From Anabaena sp. FACHB-1237 (GTDB lineage: Bacteria; Cyanobacteriota; Cyanobacteriia; Cyanobacteriales; Nostocaceae), in contig NZ_JACJPV010000006.1 of the NCBI RefSeq assembly GCF_014696225.1, positions 1 to 64,000 of the forward strand: a DNA stretch of 64,000 nt. Reading direction: 5' to 3'. The position numbers and the translations under genes are program-made. Under the pieces are notes generated by a model. It was not told where the DNA came from and did not search any database. It saw only the letters and a program-made list of their open reading frames with translations. Shown one piece after another: positions 28,500 to 36,509 of this stretch (positions are counted from its first letter, which is position 1; each line of letters opens with the position of its first letter).

Positions 28500-29375
28500 C
28501 TATGAATCTTGTTTTCTAATATCAACTTTCACTTCATTTAAAACTCTATCCAAAGAAACTTCTATTTTTTGATCATCTCTTCCTTCAGCAATTGACTTAA
28601 ATATTCTCAACCAGTGTTTAATTTTTATTCCCAAATAATACAAATTGAGAATTTCATCTAAATAATTTTCTAAAATGCTACCCTGTCCTGCCCTAGAAAC
28701 TCGACCGAAATTATTACCCTTGTCATTTTCTGCGCTATCAGAAGCATCTTTCTTAGCTGCTGGATAAGGTTTTCTAAATTGTTGGGCAGGACGGTTTATA
28801 TTGGCATTTTTACTATCAGCAATTCTTGACTGTTGCCAATAATAATTTCTGGCTTCTGCTGCGTACTTTGCTAATTCTACAAATGGTGGCAACAAAACAG
28901 GTTGACCTGCTATTACATCTGATAATATCCAAGGAAAAACTACTAGTAAATCTGCTTTAGCACAAGCATCTGGGTCAATCTTAAATCTAAAACTAGGTTC
29001 TTCTTCCTTTGATAAAGCATACCAGGCTTTAAGTTCAATACCAAATATAATTTCGTCGTTTTTGATGGCATCAACTAAAAGGACATCTGGAAATGTTTGT
29101 GATTGACGTTTAAAAGCAAAGCTAAGATATTTGTTTTCTGGGTCCCAAATATTCCTCATTTTATTTAGTCCTTCTACTAAGCTAGATTCAATGGCACTAG
29201 AAAATAAAGAACCTACGGCATATACATCAGTGGCATTTATACCTTTTACTACTATTTGAGATTGAAAAAAATTGGGTAAAGTCCTAATTAATTCATTAAT
29301 TTTTGTCCATAATTCAAAATATTCCCAAGTGTTATCAGGTGGTTGTTGACTTGGGGGATTTAGATTATTCATCAT
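28500..29375 (-). CDS. Type II restriction endonuclease (PD-ExK)
   Basis: 291 residues. A PD-(D/E)XK active site is visible: Pro96-Asp97 in 'QTFPDVLLVDAI', then 'FGIELKAWY' with Glu114-x-Lys116. The rest has no signature I recognise, as usual for restriction enzymes. It overlaps by one base the HTH gene upstream (TAATG) and is divergent from the DNA methyltransferase at 29766, the classic layout of a type II system with a controller. The N-terminus is Pro/Gln-rich. I cannot predict the recognition sequence. Confidence 0.8.
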   Translation of the reverse strand: MMNNLNPPSQQPPDNTWEYFELWTKINELIRTLPNFFQSQIVVKGINATDVYAVGSLFSSAIESSLVEGLNKMRNIWDPENKYLSFAFKRQSQTFPDVLLVDAIKNDEIIFGIELKAWYALSKEEEPSFRFKIDPDACAKADLLVVFPWILSDVIAGQPVLLPPFVELAKYAAEARNYYWQQSRIADSKNANINRPAQQFRKPYPAAKKDASDSAENDKGNNFGRVSRAGQGSILENYLDEILNLYYLGIKIKHWLRIFKSIAEGRDDQKIEVSLDRVLNEVKVDIRKQDS

Positions 29376-29632
29376 TATTGCTGACCTTGACTAGAGATAA
29401 TGTTTTCTAACTGGCTAATAAATTCATCAAAAGGAATTTCTAATGCTAAACAAAATGCCCTTAGTTCTATAGCATCTATACGTCTATCTCCTCGTTCACA
29501 TTTACTAATAAATGATTGAGTTTGATTTAATCGCTTTGCTAACTGCTCTTGACTTAATCCAGCTTGTTTTCTACAGTTACGCAGATGACTTAAAAACAAG
29601 TGATAATCTTGGGTAAATATTGTTTTTGTCAT
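29375..29632 (-). CDS. XRE-family HTH controller protein of the restriction system
   Basis: 85 residues. The HTH is at about residues 22-45: 'AGLSQEQLAKRLNQTQSFISKCERGDRRIDAIELRAFCLAL'. The small size, overlap with the endonuclease gene and divergent methyltransferase match C-proteins, which delay endonuclease expression until the host DNA is methylated (known of the family). The likely operator is the inverted repeat at 29661-29684, 29 bases upstream of its start. Confidence 0.88.
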   Translation of the reverse strand: MTKTIFTQDYHLFLSHLRNCRKQAGLSQEQLAKRLNQTQSFISKCERGDRRIDAIELRAFCLALEIPFDEFISQLENIISSQGQQ

Positions 29633-29660
29633 TTAACTCACCTGATAGTGAATATATAGT

Positions 29661-29684
29661 CTATTTTAGAATAGTCCAAAATAG
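29661..29684. promoter_or_regulatory. Candidate operator for the HTH controller
   Basis: Inverted repeat CTATTTT (29661-29667) and AAAATAG (29678-29684), 10 bases apart, in the 133-base gap between the divergent controller and methyltransferase genes. An overlapping GAATAG/CTATTT pairing suggests nested half-sites. Confidence 0.6.
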
Positions 29685-29765
29685 AATATATTGAGATACA
29701 ATAGGAACAATGGATGAAAAAATAAATTTCAGTATGATGGATTATCTAAATGTGGTGAAATTTCT

Positions 29766-30878
29766 ATGTCAATACCTACAACTGTAATTGATGGTGTACA
29801 TATTGAGATGGCTGATGTTATCTCACGCTATGTAAATTGGCTTTCTCCAACAGTAATAGTATCCGATGGGGCTTATGGACTTGGCTTATTTCCAGGTGAT
29901 CCTCTTAACATAAATGCTTTACAGAGTTGGTACGAACCTCATGTAGAGGCTTGGTCAAAATATGCACTTCCACAAACAACTTTATGGTTTTGGTGTAGTG
30001 AAATTGGCTGGGCTACTGTTCATCCACTACTAGAGAAATATGGTTGGTTGTATCGTTCCTTTCATGTGTGGGATAAGGGTATTGGACATATTGCTGGCAA
30101 TGTAAATAGTAAAACCATCAGACGTTTTCCTGTGGTGACTGAGGCTTGTGTTCAATATGTCCGGGAAGTTAAATTGCCGACGGTTGATGGTAAATTATTA
30201 GAAATAAAAGAGTGGTTACGTTATGAATGGGAACGCTCTGGACTACCATTTCATAAAACTAATGAAGCCTGTGGAGTAAAAAACGCAGCAACACGAAAAT
30301 ATTTTACAAAATGTCATCTTTGGTATTTTCCTCCTCCAGACAAAATGGAACAAATTGTTGCTTATGCTAACAAATATGGAAAACCTACAGATAAACCTTA
30401 TTTTTCTATAAATGGGAAAAACTCCGTTACAGCAGTAGAATGGTCGAAAATGCGCTCTATTTGGAATCATATTCATGCGGTTACTAATGTATGGTCAGAA
30501 CCTCAAGTTAGTGGTGATGAAAGGATAAAATTAGATGGTAAAACCCTTCATACTAATCAAAAACCTCTTAGCTTGATGGAAAAAATTATTACTGCATCTA
30601 GTAATGAATATGATGTTATATGGGAACCCTTCGGTGGTCTTTGCCCTAGTGCTGTGACTTGTTTAAAAACTAAGCGGCATTGCTACAGTGCTGAAATAAA
30701 TCCTGAATATTATCAAGGGGCAATATCTCGTCTTAAAAATTTTGCAAAAAGTAGTTATTTACTCACAGAATCATTTGATAATATGATTAGTTTACAAACA
30801 TCTTTTATAAATCCAACAACTAGGAATATCCAGGATCAAGTATTACAGAAAAATCAGCAATTATCACTGTTTTTATAG
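29766..30878 (+). CDS. DNA N4/N6 methyltransferase of the type II system, atypical catalytic motif
   Basis: 370 residues. The motif IV position near the N-terminus reads 'VIVSDGAYGLGLFPGD' (residues 33-38), where most enzymes have D/S/N-P-P-Y. The SAM-binding motif I near the C-terminus is 'DVIWEPFGGLCPSAVTCLK', followed by 'CYSAEINPEYY' (motif II). Catalytic before SAM motif is the beta-class order. The middle ('LPFHKTNEACGVKNAATRKYFTKCHLWYFPPPDKM') is probably target recognition. It protects host DNA from the endonuclease at 28500. The tail after residue 330 is Ser/Asn/Gln-rich. Confidence 0.85.
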   Translation: MSIPTTVIDGVHIEMADVISRYVNWLSPTVIVSDGAYGLGLFPGDPLNINALQSWYEPHVEAWSKYALPQTTLWFWCSEIGWATVHPLLEKYGWLYRSFHVWDKGIGHIAGNVNSKTIRRFPVVTEACVQYVREVKLPTVDGKLLEIKEWLRYEWERSGLPFHKTNEACGVKNAATRKYFTKCHLWYFPPPDKMEQIVAYANKYGKPTDKPYFSINGKNSVTAVEWSKMRSIWNHIHAVTNVWSEPQVSGDERIKLDGKTLHTNQKPLSLMEKIITASSNEYDVIWEPFGGLCPSAVTCLKTKRHCYSAEINPEYYQGAISRLKNFAKSSYLLTESFDNMISLQTSFINPTTRNIQDQVLQKNQQLSLFL

Positions 30879-30897
30879 TGGTTTTATCTTTCATATA

Positions 30898-31909
30898 GCC
30901 TTTCTCAGTCTAGTGAGGTACAGTAACAACAATGGGTAAACCAATTATAAATATCCTCTAATGAGATTTGAGTAAAAGCAGTTTCAATTGCTTTTGCTAA
31001 GTCTGGATAACTTCTAGCACCGAGAGAACGTAGTAGATTTTTAATTTTTGACCAACAATTCTCTATGGGAGAAAAATCAGGAGAATATGGAGGTAAATAA
31101 ATCAATTTAGCTCCAGCAGATTCGATTAATTTTTCAATCTCTTTACTTTTATGAATTGAACAATTATCCATGATTATATAAGCACCTTTCCACAGATTTG
31201 GAACTAGTTTTTGAGAAATATAAGCCTCAAATGTCAGTCCATCAGTTGCACCTAAAATACTGTATTGACTAATCACACTAGAGCAATTGCACCAATTATA
31301 GAGACATTTTGGCAACGTTTTTGAGGTCGTAAACCATGCGCTTTCTTACCTTTTCACGAGCCGAGTGTCTTATTAAAGATAGATTAGCTCCCGATTCATC
31401 AAGAAATATAAGCTTTTCAGCCGGTATCCCCTGAAGTTGAAGCCAGAATTCTACTCTTAACGATTGAACTCTTTCAGTCTCTTTTTCCGAGGCGTGCAAT
31501 GTTTTTTTAGGCTAATTTCCATCTTCTGTAACATCCGCTGTAGATATACCAATTGTTATTCCTGTTCTTTCTTGAATAATTAAGCGAATTTCTTCCAAGG
31601 TGGCATCATTCTTGTCTTCAACTATTTCTTGGAGAATATTCAGTTGTTCAGGATTTAGCTTTGTAGGAGTTTGTTTTATCCTCTGTTTGGGCGCAATACT
31701 TTGTGTTTCTCTATATTGCTTTAGTAATTTCTCTACAAAACTTAAACTTACACAAAATCTTTTTGCTAATTGACGTTGTGATATTCCACTTTCCAAGTAT
31801 GTATCAAATATTTTTTTGCGAAAATTGAGAGAATATGCTTTCATTTTTACTCCTAATGTAGATCGACAGCCTTATCTTAATTAGTGTACCTCATTAGACT
31901 GGGAAATGC
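30898..31909 (-). mobile_element. IS630-family insertion sequence, decayed
   Basis: 1012 bp flanked by TA at 30896-30897 and 31910-31911, the IS630 target. The terminal inverted repeats are about 31 bp: left GCCTTTCTCAGTCTAGTGAG, right (read inward) GCATTTCCCAGTCTAATGAG, both continuing GTACA. The right end lies inside an usher gene remnant. Confidence 0.9.
30905..31844 (-). pseudogene. IS630 transposase remnant (OrfA plus two OrfB pieces)
   Basis: 31512-31844 encodes the HTH part ('SQRQLAKRFCVSLSFVEKLLKQY'). It leaves frame at about 31540, where the sequence continues in another frame as 'LQRMLQKMEISLKKTLHASEKE' into 31296-31499 ('KLIFLDESGANLSLIRH', first catalytic Asp). A further shift near 31330-31350 is needed to reach 30905-31315 ('YIIMDNCSIHK', 'LPPYSPDFSPIENCWSKIK', second Asp and the Glu). 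The first shift may be the programmed frameshift of the family; the second, plus an in-frame stop in the bridging frame, are lesions. Probably inactive. Confidence 0.88.
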
Positions 31910-31911
31910 TA

Positions 31912-32324
31912 TAATTACTAATCTGCGCCCTTACAATGGGAATAATTTGAAAATCCAAGATCAGGATATTCCTTTAAACTACAAAGTTGATGCTAATGAA
32001 AAAGTAATTAGTCCACCTTTTCGAGGTGGAGCAGTTGTGCGTTTTCCTGTGGGGCTAATTCAGAGTCTTGTCGGTACTTTGTCAGTAGAAACATCAGGAA
32101 AAACTGTAATTCCTTCCTATGGTCAGTTAAATATAACTGTGAATAATCAAATTATTAACTCACCTATTGGTAAGGAAGGAGATTTTTATTTAGACAGTGT
32201 TCCTCCGGGAAAATATGCAGCTAATGTTGACTATGAAGGAGGTATTTGTAATTTTGAGCTAACTATTCCCCAATCTCAGGAACAAATGGTTAATTTAGGT
32301 AATTTAAAGTGTACCAATAAGTAG
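31912..32324 (+). pseudogene. 3' remnant of a fimbrial outer-membrane usher gene
   Basis: Just past the IS630 the frame reads 'AIITNLRPYNGNNLKIQDQDIPLNYKVDANEKVISPPFRGGAVVRFPV', the C-terminal block of chaperone-usher (PapC/FimD-type) ushers ('T.L.PY..N.i.iD...LP', then 'P..GAvv...F'). A beta-sandwich CTD follows to 32324. A start codon inside the IS makes a 146-codon ORF, but an usher needs about 800 residues; the 5' part is absent and the restriction genes lie on the other side of the IS. No chaperone or pilin gene remains nearby. Confidence 0.75.
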
Positions 32325-32352
32325 GACTAGTCAAGGTGGCGGCTAACTAAAT

Positions 32353-32428
32353 AGGGCTTGCTGAATAAAACCAAAACCTTGATAAATCAAAAATTTGACT
32401 CCACAACAAGACTTATTCACGAAACCCT
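32353..32428. mobile_element. 76-bp MITE (family C) with AAAT target duplication
   Basis: Ends AGGGCTTGCTGAATAAA and (inward from right) AGGGTTTCGTGAATAAG are imperfect inverted repeats. AAAT flanks both sides. It sits exactly at the stop codon of the TonB receptor gene. Confidence 0.75.
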
Positions 32429-34532
32429 AAATACTGGAGCTTAAACCAACACGAAAGGTAAACCCAGGACTATAAATTCGATTCACCCTTTCATATTGTT
32501 CACCAAGTAAATTTTCTAAGTATACCGTCAACCCTAAATTTTTGCTTAAAGGAATACGGCCACTCATGTCTATGTTAAAAAATGATGGAGAAAAATCTCT
32601 AGTATTATCACCAGCTTTCGTAAAAATAGCCCGGCGAGTACCACTGTTATATGTCATGTACAAGTTTCCTTGCCATCCATTTTTTTCATAGCTAATACCA
32701 GTTTTAACAAGAGAGTAGGGAATAAAGGCTAATTGTAAGCCTCTCTCGGAGGCAATGGGACTGGTTTTAATTTCGGCATCTGTATAGGTGTAGTTAACGA
32801 AAGTTGACCAATCACGGGCAATTTTTAACTGTAATGCTGCTTCTAAACCATTGGTATTTACTAAACCAATATTTTCCCATTTGTTATCAAATATTCCTAA
32901 GCGATTATCTAAACTACTACCAAAATATGTAAATTGTCCTAACAAGTTTTTCGATAGATTTACATCTACTCCCCCAGTCCAAGCTGAACCTGTTTCTGGT
33001 TTTAAATTAGGGTTTGGATCCCAATTATGAACTGTATCATAAACATATAGTTGATCTAAACCAGGATTACGCTGTGCACCTGCCCAACTTCCCCGGAGAA
33101 AAACTTTTGGTGTCAAGCTATAACGCAAGCCTAGACTGGGATTGAGATAATTTCCAAATTGTCCATCAAAGTTTTGTCTGAATCCTAAATCAACTTGAAA
33201 AAGTTGGCTAACATTCCAAGTGTTGACAGCAAATAATCCTGTGTTAAACACACTGCGATCTTCTTTTTCATTTTTAGTAATTCTGGTGGGAACTGTACTC
33301 AAAACATCTCCATATAGGTCATGATTTTTTAGATCTAATCCCCAACGTAATAGATTATTTGCTGTCAGTTGCCAATCATGATTAATCCTGGCTGTAAATT
33401 GTTTTGTATCTAAAATTCCTGTGCGAGAAAAATTACCACTAGGTCCATAGGTACTAAAATAATTTTGGTTATAACCAATGGTAGTTGTTAAATTAGAATT
33501 GTCTCTAGCACCAAGTTTACTTTTCCAAGACAAGCCAATATTTAAACTATCATGATCTAAACGATCTTTTTGTAAGGGGAAGCCAAAATATACTAATCCA
33601 CGCCGACTACTAAGAGTAGTAATATCTAAATTTAGAGAATTTTTCTGATTTAATTCTAGTCCCACACTACCAAAATACGTACTTGTAGCTGTATCAGCAT
33701 TTGATAAAAATCCCTGGGAATCACGATTAGCTGCACCAACGGGTACAGCATAACGGTTGTCTATAAATTTTCTTTCAAAGCTAAAGTTATAGTTTAAACG
33801 ATTGCTAGAACCACTATAAGTTAATTGTTGATTATTAAAATTTAGTGAGCCAAATTTGATATTAGTAGTCAATTTTGGTTTTCCATAACCTTCTTTGGTA
33901 ATAATATTAATCACTCCGCCAAAGGCTGATGAACCATACAAGGTAGAAGTAGTACCGCTATATAATTCAACTCGTTCAATAGCTTCTACAGGAATACTAT
34001 TTAAGTCTGTAGCTCCGTGATAAGTGCTAATATTATTATTAAATGGTCTACCATTAATTAAAAATACAGATTGATTAACTGATGCTCCTCGATAGTATGT
34101 ACCTGTGTGAATATCTGCTCCATAACCAACATCATTGATAGCAAAACCTGGCATTCTTTTTAAAATATCAGCAACGCTAGTAGCACCTTGTTTTTCAATG
34201 TCTTCTTTTTCTACTACATAAGTTGGTGTAGATTCGGGAAGATTGTCTTTTTGTCCTATGGTTTCGATGTAAATATCTGCATCTTTGCCAGGTTTGTTAT
34301 TAGTTTCTGGAGGGTTGTTTGATTGACTTGGTAGTTCAGATTCTCTGGTTTTTCCTGATGGTTCAGTTAATAATTCTGCTTGGGTATATGGTAGCTGAAT
34401 TTCACTTAAATTGAGAATATCTGAACTGGCTTTTTTGATATTTTCTGGGTTTGGCTGATCAGCCGCAATGCTAGGAAAGGCTATGAGAAAATATATCATA
34501 GTAACAGGCGGTAGGAGAAAAATATTCTTCAC
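32427..34532 (-). CDS. TonB-dependent outer-membrane receptor (BtuB/siderophore type)
   Basis: 701 residues. Signal peptide ('FLLPPVTMIYFLIAFPSIAADQ'), then a linker with a TonB-box-like region. The plug domain is at about 105-225 ('VADILKRMPGFAINDVGYG', 'VFLINGRPFNN', 'IERVELYSGTTSTLYGSSAFGGVINIITK'). The rest is a 22-strand-type beta-barrel ending 'YSPGFTFRVGLSSSI'. It imports a scarce ligand (iron chelate, cobalamin or similar) across the outer membrane using TonB energy; which ligand is not visible. TonB lies directly upstream on the same strand, with a shared promoter motif. The final residue is Ile, not the usual aromatic. Confidence 0.93.
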   Translation of the reverse strand: MKNIFLLPPVTMIYFLIAFPSIAADQPNPENIKKASSDILNLSEIQLPYTQAELLTEPSGKTRESELPSQSNNPPETNNKPGKDADIYIETIGQKDNLPESTPTYVVEKEDIEKQGATSVADILKRMPGFAINDVGYGADIHTGTYYRGASVNQSVFLINGRPFNNNISTYHGATDLNSIPVEAIERVELYSGTTSTLYGSSAFGGVINIITKEGYGKPKLTTNIKFGSLNFNNQQLTYSGSSNRLNYNFSFERKFIDNRYAVPVGAANRDSQGFLSNADTATSTYFGSVGLELNQKNSLNLDITTLSSRRGLVYFGFPLQKDRLDHDSLNIGLSWKSKLGARDNSNLTTTIGYNQNYFSTYGPSGNFSRTGILDTKQFTARINHDWQLTANNLLRWGLDLKNHDLYGDVLSTVPTRITKNEKEDRSVFNTGLFAVNTWNVSQLFQVDLGFRQNFDGQFGNYLNPSLGLRYSLTPKVFLRGSWAGAQRNPGLDQLYVYDTVHNWDPNPNLKPETGSAWTGGVDVNLSKNLLGQFTYFGSSLDNRLGIFDNKWENIGLVNTNGLEAALQLKIARDWSTFVNYTYTDAEIKTSPIASERGLQLAFIPYSLVKTGISYEKNGWQGNLYMTYNSGTRRAIFTKAGDNTRDFSPSFFNIDMSGRIPLSKNLGLTVYLENLLGEQYERVNRIYSPGFTFRVGLSSSI

Positions 34533-34593
34533 TTTATTTACACTAAATACAAAAAACTACTAGGATATAGTGTGAATGTAATTGACAAGATAT

Positions 34594-34612
34594 GTCAAAA
34601 GACAGGCTGTCA
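34594..34612 (-). promoter_or_regulatory. Shared motif upstream of the TonB receptor gene
   Basis: On the plus strand GTCAAAAGACAG-GC-TGTCA, about 60-80 bases upstream of the receptor start. The same 19-bp motif with two differing bases lies upstream of tonB (35985-36003), in the same orientation and at a similar distance. The right part GACAGCCTGTC is palindromic. Confidence 0.65.
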
Positions 34613-34722
34613 TATTTTTTAGAGGTTGTTTTTAACAATCAAAGTCACCCTTTCTCAAAGAATTTAGGTGGATATAAAAGTTTTTAATACATATATAGCA
34701 AACAGTTTTTGATGTTTATATT

Positions 34723-35916
34723 TTATCTTGCCATTGTAAAGTTAATTAATGCTCTAATACCCTGCCTCTCTACACCACTAGATTTTAGTTTCCAGTTGAG
34801 GGCGGAGGTTTGGGCGGCTTGATCGAGAGAGCGATCGCCACTAGATTTAATTAATTGTACATTAGTAACATTCCCATTTTTATCAATATCTATAGCTACT
34901 TCTGTTTTACCTTCTATACCTCTGCGTCTGGCTATATCTGGATACTTAATATCACATATGAGGCAATCTGTACGATCTAATCGTGAGTTGATTACTGGTT
35001 CAGGTTTTGGGGTTGTATTTATTGTAGAGTTATCTCCTTTTTCGTCGCCAACGCCATTCCCAACGCCATTCCCAACCCCATTCCCAACCCCACTCCCAAC
35101 CCCATTCCCAACCCCATTCCCAACCCCATTCCCAGAATTTTTATTTAAGGGGTTACTCAAAGTTTTATCGCCAATTTTGTCCACAGATGTAGGTAAACTT
35201 TGTGTTAGTTCTGGTGAACTAGTAGGAGTTGTAACTACAGTTGAGGAAGTGACACTAGGTTGAATTGTGCTATCAAGTGATTCCGGATATTTCGGATTGA
35301 TATCACGTATTAAATTCGGTTCATTTTTTGGTATTTCATCTATTAGTTTCTGAGAATTTTGCACTAAATTGTCTTGGATTTCTTGAGGAATTGAACTGGG
35401 TTTATAAATATTATCATTATTATGATTATTTTTGATAGTTGGTGTTTTTTCAGCAACTGTTTTAAATTGATGATAAATTTTCGGTTTTCTAACTAAATTA
35501 GGTTGATAAATCTTATCATCATGAATATTTTTTATTTGTATTTTATTAGAGACTATTTTAGTTTGATCAGTAATTTTTGATGCTTGTGGTTCAGCAACTG
35601 TAGAAATTTGAGGAACAACAAATGATGATTTAAGATTAAGTTGACCTCCTCCCTGATTATTACCACCAATACTAGATTTATCTTTGATTTTGTTTTGATT
35701 ATTTTCTATAGTTTGTACTAATTTCTGTGCTGGTATTTCCATAATTTGCACATCAATTGGTTGATATTTCACTTGAGGATCTTTCAACCACAGTTTACTA
35801 ATATTTAAAGCTAATAGACCAATATGTAATAATACAGAAAATAGGATACTGTATACAATAAAATATTTCTGAGCTTCAGTTTCTTTTTCTCGTTGTTTTA
35901 TGTTAGCAAAAGTCAT
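34723..35916 (-). CDS. tonB: TonB energy-transducing protein with Gly-Asn-Gly-Val repeat
   Basis: 397 residues. One N-terminal membrane helix ('[22 protein letters not shown]', about 18-40). A long polar periplasmic region contains a stretch of repeated GNGV units (about residues 263-292). The C-terminal TonB domain is '[26 protein letters not shown]' to '[24 protein letters not shown]'. It couples the inner-membrane proton gradient (via ExbB/ExbD, not in the window) to the receptor encoded next. The GNGV stretch takes the place of the Pro-rich spacer of classical TonB. Confidence 0.92.
   Translation of the reverse strand: MTFANIKQREKETEAQKYFIVYSILFSVLLHIGLLALNISKLWLKDPQVKYQPIDVQIMEIPAQKLVQTIENNQNKIKDKSSIGGNNQGGGQLNLKSSFVVPQISTVAEPQASKITDQTKIVSNKIQIKNIHDDKIYQPNLVRKPKIYHQFKTVAEKTPTIKNNHNNDNIYKPSSIPQEIQDNLVQNSQKLIDEIPKNEPNLIRDINPKYPESLDSTIQPSVTSSTVVTTPTSSPELTQSLPTSVDKIGDKTLSNPLNKNSGNGVGNGVGNGVGSGVGNGVGNGVGNGVGDEKGDNSTINTTPKPEPVINSRLDRTDCLICDIKYPDIARRRGIEGKTEVAIDIDKNGNVTNVQLIKSSGDRSLDQAAQTSALNWKLKSSGVERQGIRALINFTMAR
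35050..35133 (-). repeat. 12-bp tandem repeat in tonB
   Basis: About seven units of CCATTCCCAACC with few changes, encoding G-N-G-V on the minus strand. In frame, hence a likely length-variable region. Confidence 0.88.
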
Positions 35917-35984
35917 GAGTGTTTTCTCTGGAATAATAACTAATTTGACTAAATATAACTATAATGACATAAGTAGTTATTTCC

Positions 35985-36003
35985 GTCAAAAGACAGTATG
36001 TCA
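35985..36003 (-). promoter_or_regulatory. Shared motif upstream of tonB
   Basis: On the plus strand GTCAAAAGACAG-TA-TGTCA, about 70-87 bases upstream of the tonB start. On the minus strand its TTGACG is followed 17 bases on by CATTAT, a plausible -35/-10 pair, so the motif may overlap the promoter. Confidence 0.65.
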
Positions 36004-36100
36004 AACTTCATTTCCAGTAGAATTAGTTATCCCATTTTTCAACTATTTACACCACACATTCATTCTGATATCCATTACACATAGGAGTCAACATCAATGT

Positions 36101-36124
36101 AGGGACAATTCATGAATTGTCCCT
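36101..36124. repeat. Perfect 24-bp palindrome
   Basis: Arms AGGGACAATT and AATTGTCCCT around CATG. It is either an operator-like dyad or a small dispersed palindrome; only one copy is in this window. Confidence 0.7.
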
Positions 36125-36509
36125 AAAAGGGATTCAATTCACCTGTCTGCCGACAGGCAGGCGGATATTGAATTACCACCAGATATTTATTGGCACTATT
36201 TATTGGCACCTTTGCCTCTAACCTACTTCCTACTTTACTTTGCTAATGCACCTTTGCGCGAAATAAAAACTGTGGTTCATTTACCTGAAAATATCTGTTT
36301 ATTTGCCAAGCACTACTTAACAATTGTAGAAAATTAACTAAAGTACAGTTAAAAAAACTAACACAGGTAATGTGGGTTTCTTTATATAAACAGCAAGCTC
36401 AAATAAAACTTACAATTTTATGAGCAAATTATCCCAATCTATAGGATAATATGTTTTTTGTGTCATAATGGCACAATAATGATGTTGTTCTAAATACAGG
36501 GAATATCAA

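Larger units (their letters stand above)
35917..36509. other. Regulatory spacer between tonB and peroxiredoxin genes
   Basis: Contains the tonB promoter motif (35985-36003), a perfect 24-bp palindrome (36101-36124), a CCTGTCTGCCGACAGGCAGG hairpin (about 36149-36168) and AT-rich promoter DNA near 36430-36500. No gene is seen. Confidence 0.6.

Noticed and set aside
31512-31844. Intact, active IS630 using programmed frameshifting
   Set aside because: The first frame change could be programmed, but a second frameshift in the DDE region and an in-frame stop in the bridging frame make an active transposase unlikely.
35050-35133. Possible CRISPR-like array
   Set aside because: Units are contiguous 12-bp repeats with no spacers, in frame within tonB. 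No repeat-spacer array was seen anywhere in the window.
34958-35263. Plus-strand ORF of 101 codons with PFPT repeats
   Set aside because: It is the antisense shadow of the tonB GNGV repeat; the minus-strand frame has a membrane helix and a full TonB domain.
35900-36115. 71-codon plus-strand ORF in the tonB upstream region
   Set aside because: It overlaps the promoter motif and a palindrome and has no recognisable features.
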